A stretch of 64,000 nucleotides of DNA from Nocardia niigatensis NBRC 100131 (GCF_000308655.1 NZ_BAGC01000038.1:62001-126000); one strand, 5' to 3'. Counted from the first letter of the stretch, positions 26,488-35,751 are shown. The notes: generated from the sequence alone by a model not told the origin. Program-made: numbers and translations.

Positions 26488-28050
26488 GTGGCAGGCGCAG
26501 CGACGACGGTCGCGACGCCGAACCCGCTGCGCGATGAACGCGACAGCCGGGTTCCGCGGATCGCTGGACCGTGCAGCTTGGTGATTTTCGGCGTTACCGG
26601 TGACCTGTCGCGGCGCAAAGTGCTGCCGGCCATCTACGACCTGGCGAACCGGGGGCTGCTGCCCCCGGGTTTCTCCCTGGTCGGCTTCGCACGCCGGGAT
26701 TGGACCGACGAGGACTTCGCGAACCTGGTTCACGAGTCGGTGTCGGCCTCGTCGCGCACTCCCTTCCGGGACGAGGTGTGGCAGCAGCTGAAGGAGGGCC
26801 TGCGGTTCGTCCGCGGCACGTTCGAGGACGACGCGGCCTTCCACAAGCTGGCCACCACCCTCAAGGATCTGGACCGGGATCGCGGGACCGGCGGCAATAC
26901 CGGTTTCTACCTGTCGATTCCGCCCAGTGACTTCCCGATCGTGCTGGAGCAGCTGTCCAAGAACGGTCTGGCCGAGCCCGCGGATTCGCCCGCGGGACAG
27001 CCCGAACCGTGGCGGCGGGTGGTGATCGAGAAGCCCTTCGGGCACGACCTGAAGAGCGCTCAGGAGCTCAACGCGCTGGTGAACACGGTGTTCCCGGAGC
27101 GTTCGGTGTTCCGCATCGACCACTATCTGGGCAAGGAGACGGTGCAGAACATTCTGGCGCTGCGCTTCGCCAACCAGCTGTGGGATCCGATCTGGAACGC
27201 CAACTATGTGGATCATGTGCAGATCACCATGGCCGAAGACATCGGCCTGGGTGGTCGCGCGGGCTACTACGACGGGATCGGCGCGGCCCGCGACGTCATC
27301 CAGAACCATCTGTTGCAGCTGCTGGCCCTGACGGCCATGGAAGAGCCGGTGAGCTTCCAGCCCAAGCAGCTGCAGATCGAGAAGATCAAGGTGCTCTCGG
27401 CGACGAAACTCGTTGCGCCCCTGGACGAGACGACCGCGCGCGGTCAGTACACGGCAGGCTGGCAGGGCAGTGAGCCGGTGGTGGGTCTGCTGCAGGAGGA
27501 GGGTTTCGACCCCAACTCCCGCACCGAGACCTACGCGGCCATCACCCTCGCGGTGGAGACCCGCCGCTGGGCGGGCGTGCCGTTCTATCTGCGCACCGGA
27601 AAGCGCCTGGGCCGCCGCGTCACCGAGATCGCGGTGGTGTTCAAGCGGGCCCCGCACCTGCCGTTCGACCAGACCATGACCGAGGAGCTCGGGCAGAACG
27701 CGCTGGTCGTCCGGGTGCAGCCGGATGAGGGCATCACCATGCGATTCGGGTCCAAGGTGCCCGGGTCGTCGATGGAGGTGCGCGATGTGAACATGGACTT
27801 CAGCTACGGCGAGGCGTTCACCGAGGACTCCCCCGAGGCCTACGAGCGGCTCATCCTGGATGTGATGCTCGGGGTGCCGTCGCTGTTCCCGGTGAACGAG
27901 GAGGTCGAATTGTCCTGGCGCATCCTCGATCCCGCGCTCGAGTACTGGGCCCAGACCGGCAAGCCCGACCCGTACCAGGCGGGCGGCTGGGGCCCGGATT
28001 CCGCCGACGAGATGCTCGCGCGCAGCGGGCGGGAATGGCGACGACCGTGA
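26488..28050 (+). CDS. zwf: Glucose-6-phosphate 1-dehydrogenase
   Basis: A 520-residue enzyme that starts the oxidative pentose phosphate pathway and makes NADPH. The dinucleotide motif LVIFGVTGDLSRRKVLPAIY begins near residue 31; the catalytic and substrate-binding stretch FRIDHYLGKETVQN is near residue 209. IEKPFGHDL is also intact. GTG start at 26488, two bases after the tal stop, with GGGAGGA upstream. Its end overlaps opcA by 16 bases, in keeping with the need of OpcA for G6PD activity in actinobacteria. Confidence 0.97.
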   Translation: MAGAATTVATPNPLRDERDSRVPRIAGPCSLVIFGVTGDLSRRKVLPAIYDLANRGLLPPGFSLVGFARRDWTDEDFANLVHESVSASSRTPFRDEVWQQLKEGLRFVRGTFEDDAAFHKLATTLKDLDRDRGTGGNTGFYLSIPPSDFPIVLEQLSKNGLAEPADSPAGQPEPWRRVVIEKPFGHDLKSAQELNALVNTVFPERSVFRIDHYLGKETVQNILALRFANQLWDPIWNANYVDHVQITMAEDIGLGGRAGYYDGIGAARDVIQNHLLQLLALTAMEEPVSFQPKQLQIEKIKVLSATKLVAPLDETTARGQYTAGWQGSEPVVGLLQEEGFDPNSRTETYAAITLAVETRRWAGVPFYLRTGKRLGRRVTEIAVVFKRAPHLPFDQTMTEELGQNALVVRVQPDEGITMRFGSKVPGSSMEVRDVNMDFSYGEAFTEDSPEAYERLILDVMLGVPSLFPVNEEVELSWRILDPALEYWAQTGKPDPYQAGGWGPDSADEMLARSGREWRRP

Positions 28051-28955
28051 TCATCGACATGCCCGACACCGACACTCGCGAGGTGTCGAAACGTCTTGTG
28101 CAGCTGCGGGAATCCAATGGCGTGGTGACAATGGGGCGGGTGCTCACCCTGGTGGTGTGCACCCTGGACAGCTCCGAGGCCGAGGACGCCATCGACGCCG
28201 CCAATGACGCCAGCCGGGAGCACCCGTGCCGGGTGATTGTGCTGGCGCGCGGTGACCGCAATGCCGCGACCCGATTGGACGCGCAGATCCGGGTCGGCGG
28301 CGATGCCGGGGCGGCCGAGGTGATAGTGCTTCGGCTGCAAGGGGATCTGGTGCCACACGAGTCGAGTGTGGTCATTCCGTTCCTGCTGCCGGACACGCCG
28401 GTGGTGGCGTGGTGGCCCCGGGGCGCGCCGGAGTTCCCGTCCAAGGATTCGGTGGGACGCCTGGCGACCCGCCGCATCACGGACGCGACCTTCGCCTCGG
28501 ATCCGCAGTCGACCATCAAGGGCCGGCGGCAGTCCTACGCGCCCGGCGACACCGATCTGGCGTGGAGCCGGGTCACCTATTGGCGGGCGCTGCTGGCCGC
28601 GGCGCTGGACGAGGCGCCGTTCGAGCCCGTCGAGTCGGTGACGATCTCGGGTCTGCAGGAGGAGCCGGCGCTCGACATGCTGGCGGGCTGGCTGGCCGCC
28701 CGGCTGGACTGCCCGGTGGTGCGGCGCACCGGCGAGCTCAAGGTGGAGATGCACCGGCCCACGGTGTCGATCTCCATCGCGCGCCCGCAGACCGGCCGCA
28801 CCGCGACGCTCACCCGCACCGGCGAACCCGATCAGCGTTTCGCGCTGGCCCGCCGTGAGACCAAGGACTGCCTGGCCGAGGAGCTGCGCCACCTCGACGC
28901 GGACGACATCTACGCCGAGGCTCTCACCGGAATCGAAAGGGTGACCTATGAGTAA
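28035..28955 (+). CDS. opcA: Glucose-6-phosphate dehydrogenase assembly protein OpcA
   Basis: A 306-residue OpcA, the allosteric partner and assembly factor of G6PD in cyanobacteria and actinobacteria. Family landmarks: VTMGRVLTLVVCTLD, SREHPCRVIVLARGD, the conserved VVIPFLLPDTPVVAWWP near residue 115, and the TDLAWSRVTYWRALLAAALD block. It overlaps zwf by 16 bases and pgl by 8 and so is tightly coupled to both. Confidence 0.95.
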   Translation: MATTVIIDMPDTDTREVSKRLVQLRESNGVVTMGRVLTLVVCTLDSSEAEDAIDAANDASREHPCRVIVLARGDRNAATRLDAQIRVGGDAGAAEVIVLRLQGDLVPHESSVVIPFLLPDTPVVAWWPRGAPEFPSKDSVGRLATRRITDATFASDPQSTIKGRRQSYAPGDTDLAWSRVTYWRALLAAALDEAPFEPVESVTISGLQEEPALDMLAGWLAARLDCPVVRRTGELKVEMHRPTVSISIARPQTGRTATLTRTGEPDQRFALARRETKDCLAEELRHLDADDIYAEALTGIERVTYE

Positions 28956-29682
28956 GCCCGCCGTCGAAACCTTCTCCACCACCGACGAACTCGTGCAGGC
29001 CGCGGCCGCGCGGTTCGTGGCCCAGGTGGTGGGGGCGCAGCGCCTGCGCGGCTCCGCCTCGGTGGTCCTGACCGGCGGCGGCACCGGCATCGCCCTGCTG
29101 GAATGGGTCCGCAAGGCCCCCGGCGACATCGACTGGTCCCAGCTCGACATCTTCTGGGGTGACGAGCGTTTCGTCCCCACCGGCGATGCCGAACGCAACG
29201 AACTCCAGGCCCGCCGGGCGCTGCTGGACCACGTCCCGGTCGACCCGGCCCGGGTGCATCCGACCGAGACCTCGAGCGGCGACTACCCGGACCCGCTCGA
29301 AGCCGCGGGCGAGTACTCGGCGGCCGTGCACGCCTACCTCGCCGAGCACGGCGCGTTCGACCTGCACCTGCTCGGCATGGGCGGCGAGGGCCACGTCAAT
29401 TCGCTGTTCCCGCACACCGCTGCCACGCGTGAGGAACACGAACTCGTTGTGGCGGAAACTCATTCGCCCAAGCCGCCGGCGGTCCGCATCACCCTGACGC
29501 TCCCCGCGATCCGGAAGTCCCGTCACGTGATGCTCATCGTCTCCGGTGCGGCCAAGGCCGCGGCGGTCGCCGCTGCCCTCAATGGCGCGTCGCCACTGGA
29601 TGTTCCGGCCGCGGGCGCGATCGGCAGTGAATCGACCACCTGGCTGCTCGACGAAACCGCCGCCTCCGATCTGCCACGCTGA
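28948..29682 (+). CDS. pgl: 6-phosphogluconolactonase
   Basis: A 244-residue DevB-type lactonase that hydrolyses the product of G6PD. It is part of the NagB/RpiA/DevB fold: VVLTGGGTGIALLEWV near residue 35, DIFWGDERFVPTGDAERN, the active-site loop DLHLLGMGGEGHVNSLFPHT near residue 140, and VSGAAKAAAVAAALNG. It overlaps opcA by 8 bases and is the last gene of the operon; a strong terminator follows at 29694-29740. Confidence 0.95.
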   Translation: MSKPAVETFSTTDELVQAAAARFVAQVVGAQRLRGSASVVLTGGGTGIALLEWVRKAPGDIDWSQLDIFWGDERFVPTGDAERNELQARRALLDHVPVDPARVHPTETSSGDYPDPLEAAGEYSAAVHAYLAEHGAFDLHLLGMGGEGHVNSLFPHTAATREEHELVVAETHSPKPPAVRITLTLPAIRKSRHVMLIVSGAAKAAAVAAALNGASPLDVPAAGAIGSESTTWLLDETAASDLPR

Positions 29683-29693
29683 ACGCTGCCCGG

Positions 29694-29740
29694 ACCGGGT
29701 GGACCGCATCGCCGACCGGCTGCGGCCCACCCGGTTTTTT
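29694..29740 (+). terminator. Rho-independent terminator of the pentose-phosphate operon
   Basis: ACCGGGTGG pairs with CCACCCGGT (9-bp outer stem), extended inside by CCGCA/TGCGG after a one-base bulge on each side, and the hairpin is followed by six T. It lies 12 bases after the pgl stop codon. Confidence 0.85.
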
Positions 29741-29773
29741 CGTTGTCGACGTCGGCCACGTCGGCCGGCAACT

Positions 29774-31216
29774 TCACGGGACGTCGACGGTTCCATCGGT
29801 GCGCTGCGGCGACGCCGGTTCGTCCGCCGGCTCGCCGGTAGCGCCATCCGTGTCGGCGAGCCGCATGACTGCCTCGAAACCCGTTGCGAGACAATCGGTC
29901 AGGGCGTCGGGGTGGGGCACCGCCGCGGTGTCGGCGTTGATACCGATACAGCAGGTACCGACGTGGCTGGTCAAGGTGATATTGAAGGCGGCGCCGATGG
30001 TGGGGCCGAAGGCGTACATGCGGTCGATACGGGCGCCGGCCAGATAGAGCGGGATCGGAGAGCCCGGAACATCGGAGGCCACGAAATCGACATGTTTGAG
30101 CATGCCCGTGACGAGAGCGACGGGCAACCGGTTGAGGGCCGCGGCGATCACACCGGATAGCGGGACAGCGGGTTCACGGCGCTGACCGGCGATGACGGTG
30201 TCGAGAGAGCGCATGAGGTCCGCGGTTTCGGGAATGCCGAGCGGGAGCGCGAAGCGGACCAGCGTGATCCGATTGCCGCCCATCGGGTCATCGGGGCGGC
30301 GCAGACTGATGGGCATGGTGACGCGCAGCTTGTCGATGCCGGTGCCGAGACGATCATGATAAGTGCGCAGACCGATCAGCACCGCGGTCAGAAACGCGTC
30401 GTTCATGGTGCAGCCGGCAGCGCGGGCGGCGCGGTGCAGGCGGTCGGCGGGTACATCGAGCACCGTCAGGTGCCGGGCGAGGCCCCGTTCGGTCATCACC
30501 GGGGACAGGGTCGCGGTCACCGGCCTGACCATCCGGGCCACCGAGGCCGCCAGGTTCACGCCATCTCGCACGGCACGCACCGGGTTCGTCAGCGCGCGGC
30601 GCACGAGAGCCGGCGCACCGGACAGCCCCGCGCGGGCCACCGCGACCCCGACACTCCAGTTCCACGCGGCGATGTCGCGCAGCCCGCCGCCGGGACCGGC
30701 AGGAACGGCGGGCAACGCACCGCGCTCGCGGCCGGCTCGATCGAACTCGAGTATCTCGCTGGCCATGCGGATACCGCCGATGCCGTCGGTGAGACTGTGA
30801 TGCAGCGTCAGCACCAGCGCGCTTCCCCCACCGGACATTCCGTTCAGCAGGGTGACCCGCCACAGCGGGCGGGCCGGATCGAAGGCTGTCATGGCCTCGG
30901 TCCGCGCGAACTCGAGCACCGTGGCCAGATCCGCGGGCGGCACCAGCGCCGCCCGGCGGAGATGCCAGTGCAGGTCGAATTGCGGATCACCGGCCCAGCG
31001 CGGCGGTGTCAGCCCGAACGGCACCGGCACCAGCCGCTGCCGCAGCTTTGGCTCCACCCGGGTACCCCGGTCGATGATGCGCACCAGCCGATCCCAGTCC
31101 GGCTCGGTGTCCAAGAGCAGCACGGTGACGATCGTCGAGCGGAGCACCGGGTCCTGTTCCATGCTCCAGGAGAACAGGTCCGATTGTGACATGTGAGTCG
31201 TCTGCTGTGGCCCCAT
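29774..31216 (-). CDS. Wax ester synthase / diacylglycerol acyltransferase (WS/DGAT)
   Basis: A 480-residue acyl-CoA:alcohol/diacylglycerol acyltransferase that makes storage triacylglycerol or wax esters, typical of mycolic-acid actinobacteria. The catalytic HHxxxDG motif is LTLHHSLTDGIGG near residue 135. Other landmarks are PLWRVTLLNG just before it, the start SQSDLFSWSMEQDPVLRSTI, NDAFLTAVLIGLRTYHD near residue 255, and SDVPGSPIPLYLAGARIDRM near the C-terminus. ATG at 31216 with GAGGTG upstream; ATG at 31192 is an alternative. Such enzymes are peripheral membrane proteins at lipid droplets. Several paralogues per genome are normal. Confidence 0.93.
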   Translation of the reverse strand: MGPQQTTHMSQSDLFSWSMEQDPVLRSTIVTVLLLDTEPDWDRLVRIIDRGTRVEPKLRQRLVPVPFGLTPPRWAGDPQFDLHWHLRRAALVPPADLATVLEFARTEAMTAFDPARPLWRVTLLNGMSGGGSALVLTLHHSLTDGIGGIRMASEILEFDRAGRERGALPAVPAGPGGGLRDIAAWNWSVGVAVARAGLSGAPALVRRALTNPVRAVRDGVNLAASVARMVRPVTATLSPVMTERGLARHLTVLDVPADRLHRAARAAGCTMNDAFLTAVLIGLRTYHDRLGTGIDKLRVTMPISLRRPDDPMGGNRITLVRFALPLGIPETADLMRSLDTVIAGQRREPAVPLSGVIAAALNRLPVALVTGMLKHVDFVASDVPGSPIPLYLAGARIDRMYAFGPTIGAAFNITLTSHVGTCCIGINADTAAVPHPDALTDCLATGFEAVMRLADTDGATGEPADEPASPQRTDGTVDVP

Positions 31217-31369
31217 TGCCGATCACCTCGAACTCCTTGCCGTGACCGGATTCTCCCGCCGCGCGGCATCCGGTTCCCATTCGACGACGTTATCGCCGTT
31301 CGTGGCGCTCGAGTAGGGTCCATGGCCGACGACCGAATGGGCGAAAGCCACTGCCGTCGGCCGCCGGGA

Positions 31370-32587
31370 TCAGTCAGCCCACAAGCGGGCGGCGTGGGCT
31401 CGGACCAACGCCTGTACCCGCGCGACCGCATCGCCGGACGATCGGCCGGGCAGACGGCGTCCGTCTCGCAGCCGGACGGCCACATCGCCGCGGGAGACTT
31501 CGGCCGGACCGAGGATGAACTGGTAGGGCACCAGGCGGGTTTCGCGTACACGCGCCCCCAAACTACCCACGTCGGCATTCAGCACCCGGACGCGCAGACC
31601 CGCGGACAGACAGTCGTCGCGGAGCCGGGCGGCGGCGGGCTCCTCAGCCGCGGAGACCGGCAGCACCGCCACCTGGACCGGTGCCATCCAGGCCGGGAAG
31701 GCACCGCCGTGATGCTCGATCAGGTGGGCGACCGCTCGCTCGACGCTGCCGATGATGCTGCGATGCACCATGACCGGACGGTGCTTGGCGCCATCGGCGC
31801 CGACGTACCGCAGGTCGAACCGCTCTGGCTGATAGAAATCGACCTGCACGGTGGACAGGGTCGATTCGCGGCCGGCGTGATCGCTGACCTGGACGTCGAT
31901 CTTCGGTCCGTAGAACGCGGCCTCGCCCTCCGCGGATTCGTACGGCACACCCGACCTGTCGAGCACCTCGCCCAGGATCCTGCTCGCCCGCCGCCACATC
32001 TCCGGCGCCGCAACGTATTTCCCGCCCGCCCCGGGCAGTGACAGCCGGTAGCGGGCGCCGGTGATACCCAAGGCCCGATAGGCCGACCCGATGAGCGCGA
32101 GCGCGCCCGCCGCCTCCTCGGCAACCTGATCGAGGGTGCAGAAGATGTGCGCGTCGTTGAGATGAATGCACCGCACCCGGGTCAGACCGCCCAGCACACC
32201 GGACAGTTCGGACCGGTACATGGCCCCGAGCTCGGCCATGCGCAGCGGAAGTTCGCGATAACTGTGCGAGCGCGACCGATACATCAGCGCGTGATGCGGG
32301 CACAGGCTGGGACGCAGCAGGACCTGTTCGCCACCGATGTCCATCGGCGGATACATGTCGTCGTCGTAATGCGCCCGGTGCCCCGATATTTCGTACAGCT
32401 CACGCTTCCCGAGCACGGGCGAGTACACATGCTGGTACCCGGCCGCCCGCTCCGCGTCCCGGATGTACTCCTCGAGACTGTGCCGCACGATCGCGCCGTC
32501 CGGCAACCAGTACGGCAGTCCGGCCCCGATCAGCGGATCGGTGTCGAACAGCCCGAGTTCCCGGCCCAGCTTCCGATGGTCGTACAC
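31370..32587 (-). CDS. Threonyl-tRNA synthetase, minimal form lacking TGS and editing domains
   Basis: A 405-residue class II synthetase made of only the catalytic core and the anticodon-binding domain; normal bacterial ThrRS is about 640-690 residues. It opens at YDHRKLGRELGLFDTDPLIG, exactly where the catalytic core of full ThrRS begins. Zinc and substrate ligands are kept: Cys in LLRPSLCPHHALMY, His in LNDAHIFC, His in MVHRSIIGSVER; motif 2 is YRSELSGVLGGLTRVR. The C-terminal domain (VQVAVLPVS, then RLVPYQFILG) is complete. The GTG at 32587 has AGGAG at good spacing; an upstream GTG at 32623 has none. It is preceded by a Thr-rich leader peptide and a terminator hairpin. Likely a second ThrRS, perhaps inhibitor-resistant or starvation-induced. 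Confidence 0.92.
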   Translation of the reverse strand: MYDHRKLGRELGLFDTDPLIGAGLPYWLPDGAIVRHSLEEYIRDAERAAGYQHVYSPVLGKRELYEISGHRAHYDDDMYPPMDIGGEQVLLRPSLCPHHALMYRSRSHSYRELPLRMAELGAMYRSELSGVLGGLTRVRCIHLNDAHIFCTLDQVAEEAAGALALIGSAYRALGITGARYRLSLPGAGGKYVAAPEMWRRASRILGEVLDRSGVPYESAEGEAAFYGPKIDVQVSDHAGRESTLSTVQVDFYQPERFDLRYVGADGAKHRPVMVHRSIIGSVERAVAHLIEHHGGAFPAWMAPVQVAVLPVSAAEEPAAARLRDDCLSAGLRVRVLNADVGSLGARVRETRLVPYQFILGPAEVSRGDVAVRLRDGRRLPGRSSGDAVARVQALVRAHAARLWAD

Positions 32588-32628
32588 GTGGATCTCCTCG
32601 TTATCGAGGGCGGATGACCACACGCGAA

Positions 32629-32652
32629 AGCCCCGGGCATCCGCCCGGGGCT
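32629..32652 (-). terminator. Attenuator (terminator hairpin) before the ThrRS gene
   Basis: On the minus strand AGCCCCGGGC and GCCCGGGGCT form a perfect 10-bp stem with the loop GGAT, followed by TTCGCG. It lies between the leader-peptide stop (32669) and the synthetase start (32587), where a transcription attenuator would act. The T-tract is short, as is usual in actinobacteria. Confidence 0.75.
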
Positions 32653-32668
32653 CTGATCAGAACAGCAT

Positions 32669-32719
32669 TCAGTCCGCCGGGATATCGTCCGGCGTCGTAG
32701 TGAACTGAATTGGCTGCAT
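32669..32719 (-). CDS. Threonine-rich leader peptide controlling ThrRS expression
   Basis: A 16-codon open frame, MQPIQFTTTPDDIPAD, with three consecutive Thr codons (ACT ACG ACG) at positions 7-9 and TGA at 32669-32671. It precedes the ThrRS gene on the same strand. Its RNA can form a hairpin between AUUCAGUUC, which includes the codons just before the Thr run, and GGACUGAAU around the stop codon. A ribosome stalled on the Thr codons would melt this hairpin. The promoter-like boxes at 32727-32756 place the transcript start close to the ATG, so it may be leaderless. The role is inferred by analogy with amino-acid operon leader peptides. Confidence 0.72.
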   Translation of the reverse strand: MQPIQFTTTPDDIPAD

Positions 32720-32726
32720 CTCGGCG

Positions 32727-32756
32727 ACATTACCCGCGAGATATTTCCCGACGCAA
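32727..32756 (-). promoter_or_regulatory. Promoter of the leader peptide-ThrRS transcript
   Basis: On the minus strand TTGCGT (32756-32751) and TAATGT (32732-32727) are separated by 18 bases, a fair sigma-70-type promoter. The -10 box ends 7 bases before the leader ATG, so transcription should begin at or next to that ATG. Confidence 0.55.
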
Positions 32757-32847
32757 CGGGATACCCGCGACCGAACCCACGTCGGTGTGCGGTACCACCC
32801 GCCCGCCACGATAGATTGCTGCGAAAGAGCTGTAGTGAGGTGATTCC

Positions 32848-35751
32848 GTGGGTGACACGCGGAGTGATGTGGATGCTGAGGTGCCCGGGGCGCAGGTTCG
32901 GCTGAGTGTGCTGGGCGGGTTGGCGGCCACCGTCGCGGGGCGGCCGGTCGACCTCGGCGGGGTTCGGCAGCGGACCCTGCTGGCCGCGTTGGTCGCCGCG
33001 TTCCCGCATGAGGTGTCGGCCGACCGGCTGCTCGAGCAGGTGTGGCACGACGCCGCGGATCCCTCGATGAGTTCGTTGCACTTCGGTATCTCGAAGTTGC
33101 GTGATCGGCTCGGGCCCGACCGCCGCCGGGGCTCGGAGGGCGTGATCTCTCGACGCGGCACCCGCTATCTGCTGGATCTGACCGCGGACCGGATCGACGC
33201 GCACCGATTCGCCGAGTGGATCGCGCTTGCCGAATCCACCTGCGCGGCAGGAGATTCCGAAGGCGGACTGCGAGCTTACGAACTGGCGCTGAGTGAATGG
33301 CGCGGTGCGCCGTACGCGGATGTGGCCGACGCGGATTTCGTGCGGCCCGAGATCGCCCGGCTCACCGCGCTCGAGCTGCGGGCGCGCAAGGCCCTGGTGG
33401 AGTTGCGGCTCGATGCCGGGCGCGTCGATGCCGCGCTCGCCGACGCGGAGGCGCTGGTGTCGGCTCATCCGCTCGACGAGCGGGCCTGGGAGCTGGCGGT
33501 GCTGGCCCGCTACCGAGCCGGGCGACAGTCCGATGCCCTCGCGGCGCTACGGGACATTCGCCGCCTGTTCGATGCCGAACTCGGCGTCGAGCCGGGCGTC
33601 CGGCTGCGCGAGCTGGAGACCGCGATCCTGCGCCACGATGAGGATCTGCTGCGCGGATCCGTGAGACCCGCACCGGCCGTCACGCCCGCGGTGGCGACGG
33701 TCTCGCCGATGCCGGTTCCCCGCACCCAGTTGATCGGCCGCACAGGCGAACTCGACGACATCGGCCGAACCGTGCGCGACGGCCGACTGGTGACGCTGGT
33801 CGGAACCGGCGGCGTCGGCAAGACCCGGCTGGCCCTGGAGACGTGCCGCCGGCTCGCTGCCGGGGACGGCCCATGGTGGGTCGATCTGGCCCCGGTCGAA
33901 TCTGGCGAACTGGTCGCCGCGACCGTGGCCGCGGCGGTGCAGGTCCGGGGCGCGAGCTCCGCGGATCGGCTCGCGGAGGTCCTCGCGACACGGGAATGCA
34001 CGCTGCTGCTGGACAATTGCGAACATCTCCTCGACGAGGTGGCCGCCCTCGTGCACACCCTGTTGACCCGCTGCCCGCAGGTCCGGATCCTGGCCACGAG
34101 CCGAGAGCCGCTCACGGTCGAGGGCGAGCGTGTCATCGAGATCGCGCCGCTGGATGAGGCCGACGCCGTCGACCTGTTCGCCGCCCGCGCCGCCGGCGTG
34201 GTCGACGGCTGGACACTCGATGAGCGGGTGCGCGAACCGGTACGGCGGATCTGCGCCGACCTCGACGGTATTCCGCTCGCGGTGGAGCTGGCCGCCGCCC
34301 AACTGCGGGTGCTGTCCGAACAGCAGATCGCCGACGGCCTGGCCGACCGATTCACCCTGCTGGCCGGGGGCGCGCGTACCGCGCCCGCCCGCCAGCGCCG
34401 CTTGGCCGACACCATCGACTGGAGTTACCGCCTGCTCGATCCCGGCGAGGCGCGGTTGCTGCGTGACGTCGCCGTCTTCGCCGGCAGTTTCGACATCGAC
34501 GCCGCGGCCGCCGTGCACGGCGTGTCCTCACCCATGGCCGTGCTCGAGCCCTTGACAGGCTTGGTGCGGAGATCGCTGCTGCGTGTTCAGCCCGCGTCAT
34601 CGCCACGGCGGTATCGGATGCTGCAGTCGATTCGCGAATTCGCCCTGGCGCGTTGCGAAGCCGACGAGCTGGAGCGGGTGCGGGCCGCCCACCGACGCAC
34701 CGTGCTGGAACGGTCCCGAGCCGGATCGGCGCAGCTGCGCGACGCGCGGTCAGCGCAGATGCTGGACGCGCTCGGCGCCGATATCGCCGAGCAGCGCAGC
34801 GCTATCGCCTCCGCGTTCGCGGCCGGTGAACCCGGCTACGTACTTCAGCTCGCGGCAGCCCTGTACTGGTTCTGGTATCGGTGCGGGTTCATCGAGGAGG
34901 GCATCGCGGCGATCACGAGCGGGCTCTCGGCCAGTGAAGCGGCGGGGCACGAGGTCGACCGGTCGACGTTGTCGGCCGCGCTGGCCGGGCTCGGCGGGCT
35001 GTACTACCTGTCGGGTGACCCGGTCCGGGGCGCGGAAGCGACCGAGCGGGCGGCGCGGGCGGCAGCCGACGCGGGTGATCGGGCCACCGCGGCGTGGATG
35101 CGTTCGTGGACCATCTACATGCGCGCGGTCGTCGCGCCCTCAACCGAGTGGGCCGACGCCGCCCGGGCTGCAGTGACCGCGACTGCCGCGGCCGGACGGC
35201 CATGGCAGCTGGCCGAGGCTCTGATGATCGAGGGCATGATCCTCCGATTCGCGAATCGCCCGGACGCGGCGAGAGAGGCATTGCGCGAAGCGGTTTCGGT
35301 CGCCGAACGCTGTGGACACCGCTGGCCGGTCGCCTCCGCCTCGTGGACCCTGGCTCGCTGTGCGATGGACACCGGCGACGAGGCCGACGCTCGAACGGCA
35401 TTGCGCACCATGCAGACCGCCCTCGAATCGGACGGGGATGTCACCTCTTGGCTGGTGATGGCGCATCTGGCCGCTGCGCTCGCCGCCCGCAGTCACCGCC
35501 CCGCCGACGGTGCCCGCCTGCTCGGGGCCGTGCGGGCGCTGGGTGGTCGCATCGGATTCCTGCCGGAGGTGATGGATCCGATGGACGCGCCCCGCGAGGC
35601 CGCCGCGGTCCGGGCGGCGTTGCCCGCCGCCGATTTCGCCGCGGGCCTGGCCGCGGGTGCGACCATGACCCGGGACGAGGTCAACGCGCTGGTCAGCGCT
35701 ATCGGCGCGGAACCCGCGAGCGACGCTGAGCGGGAGCTAAGTTCGCGCTAA
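32848..35751 (+). CDS. AfsR-like transcriptional regulator (SARP-type DNA binding, BTAD, NB-ARC ATPase)
   Basis: A 967-residue multidomain regulator. Residues 10-105 are an OmpR-type winged helix (VRLSVLGGLAATVAGRPVDL, RQRTLLAALVAAFPHEVS), residues 110-265 the BTAD domain, then from about 290 an NB-ARC-like STAND ATPase with Walker A GTGGVGKTRLAL and LLLDNCEHLLDEV (Walker B region), and a C-terminal helical repeat region. It binds DNA as an activator, often of secondary-metabolism genes, with ATP-dependent switching. GTG start at 32848 with GAGGTG upstream. The FAD oxidoreductase gene 54 bases downstream is a plausible target. TPR-like repeats form the likely sensor. Confidence 0.88.
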   Translation: MGDTRSDVDAEVPGAQVRLSVLGGLAATVAGRPVDLGGVRQRTLLAALVAAFPHEVSADRLLEQVWHDAADPSMSSLHFGISKLRDRLGPDRRRGSEGVISRRGTRYLLDLTADRIDAHRFAEWIALAESTCAAGDSEGGLRAYELALSEWRGAPYADVADADFVRPEIARLTALELRARKALVELRLDAGRVDAALADAEALVSAHPLDERAWELAVLARYRAGRQSDALAALRDIRRLFDAELGVEPGVRLRELETAILRHDEDLLRGSVRPAPAVTPAVATVSPMPVPRTQLIGRTGELDDIGRTVRDGRLVTLVGTGGVGKTRLALETCRRLAAGDGPWWVDLAPVESGELVAATVAAAVQVRGASSADRLAEVLATRECTLLLDNCEHLLDEVAALVHTLLTRCPQVRILATSREPLTVEGERVIEIAPLDEADAVDLFAARAAGVVDGWTLDERVREPVRRICADLDGIPLAVELAAAQLRVLSEQQIADGLADRFTLLAGGARTAPARQRRLADTIDWSYRLLDPGEARLLRDVAVFAGSFDIDAAAAVHGVSSPMAVLEPLTGLVRRSLLRVQPASSPRRYRMLQSIREFALARCEADELERVRAAHRRTVLERSRAGSAQLRDARSAQMLDALGADIAEQRSAIASAFAAGEPGYVLQLAAALYWFWYRCGFIEEGIAAITSGLSASEAAGHEVDRSTLSAALAGLGGLYYLSGDPVRGAEATERAARAAADAGDRATAAWMRSWTIYMRAVVAPSTEWADAARAAVTATAAAGRPWQLAEALMIEGMILRFANRPDAAREALREAVSVAERCGHRWPVASASWTLARCAMDTGDEADARTALRTMQTALESDGDVTSWLVMAHLAAALAARSHRPADGARLLGAVRALGGRIGFLPEVMDPMDAPREAAAVRAALPAADFAAGLAAGATMTRDEVNALVSAIGAEPASDAERELSSR

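Noticed and set aside
33510..34518. Minus-strand frames over the AfsR-like gene
   Set aside because: Shadows of a gene with clear winged-helix, BTAD and NB-ARC motifs.
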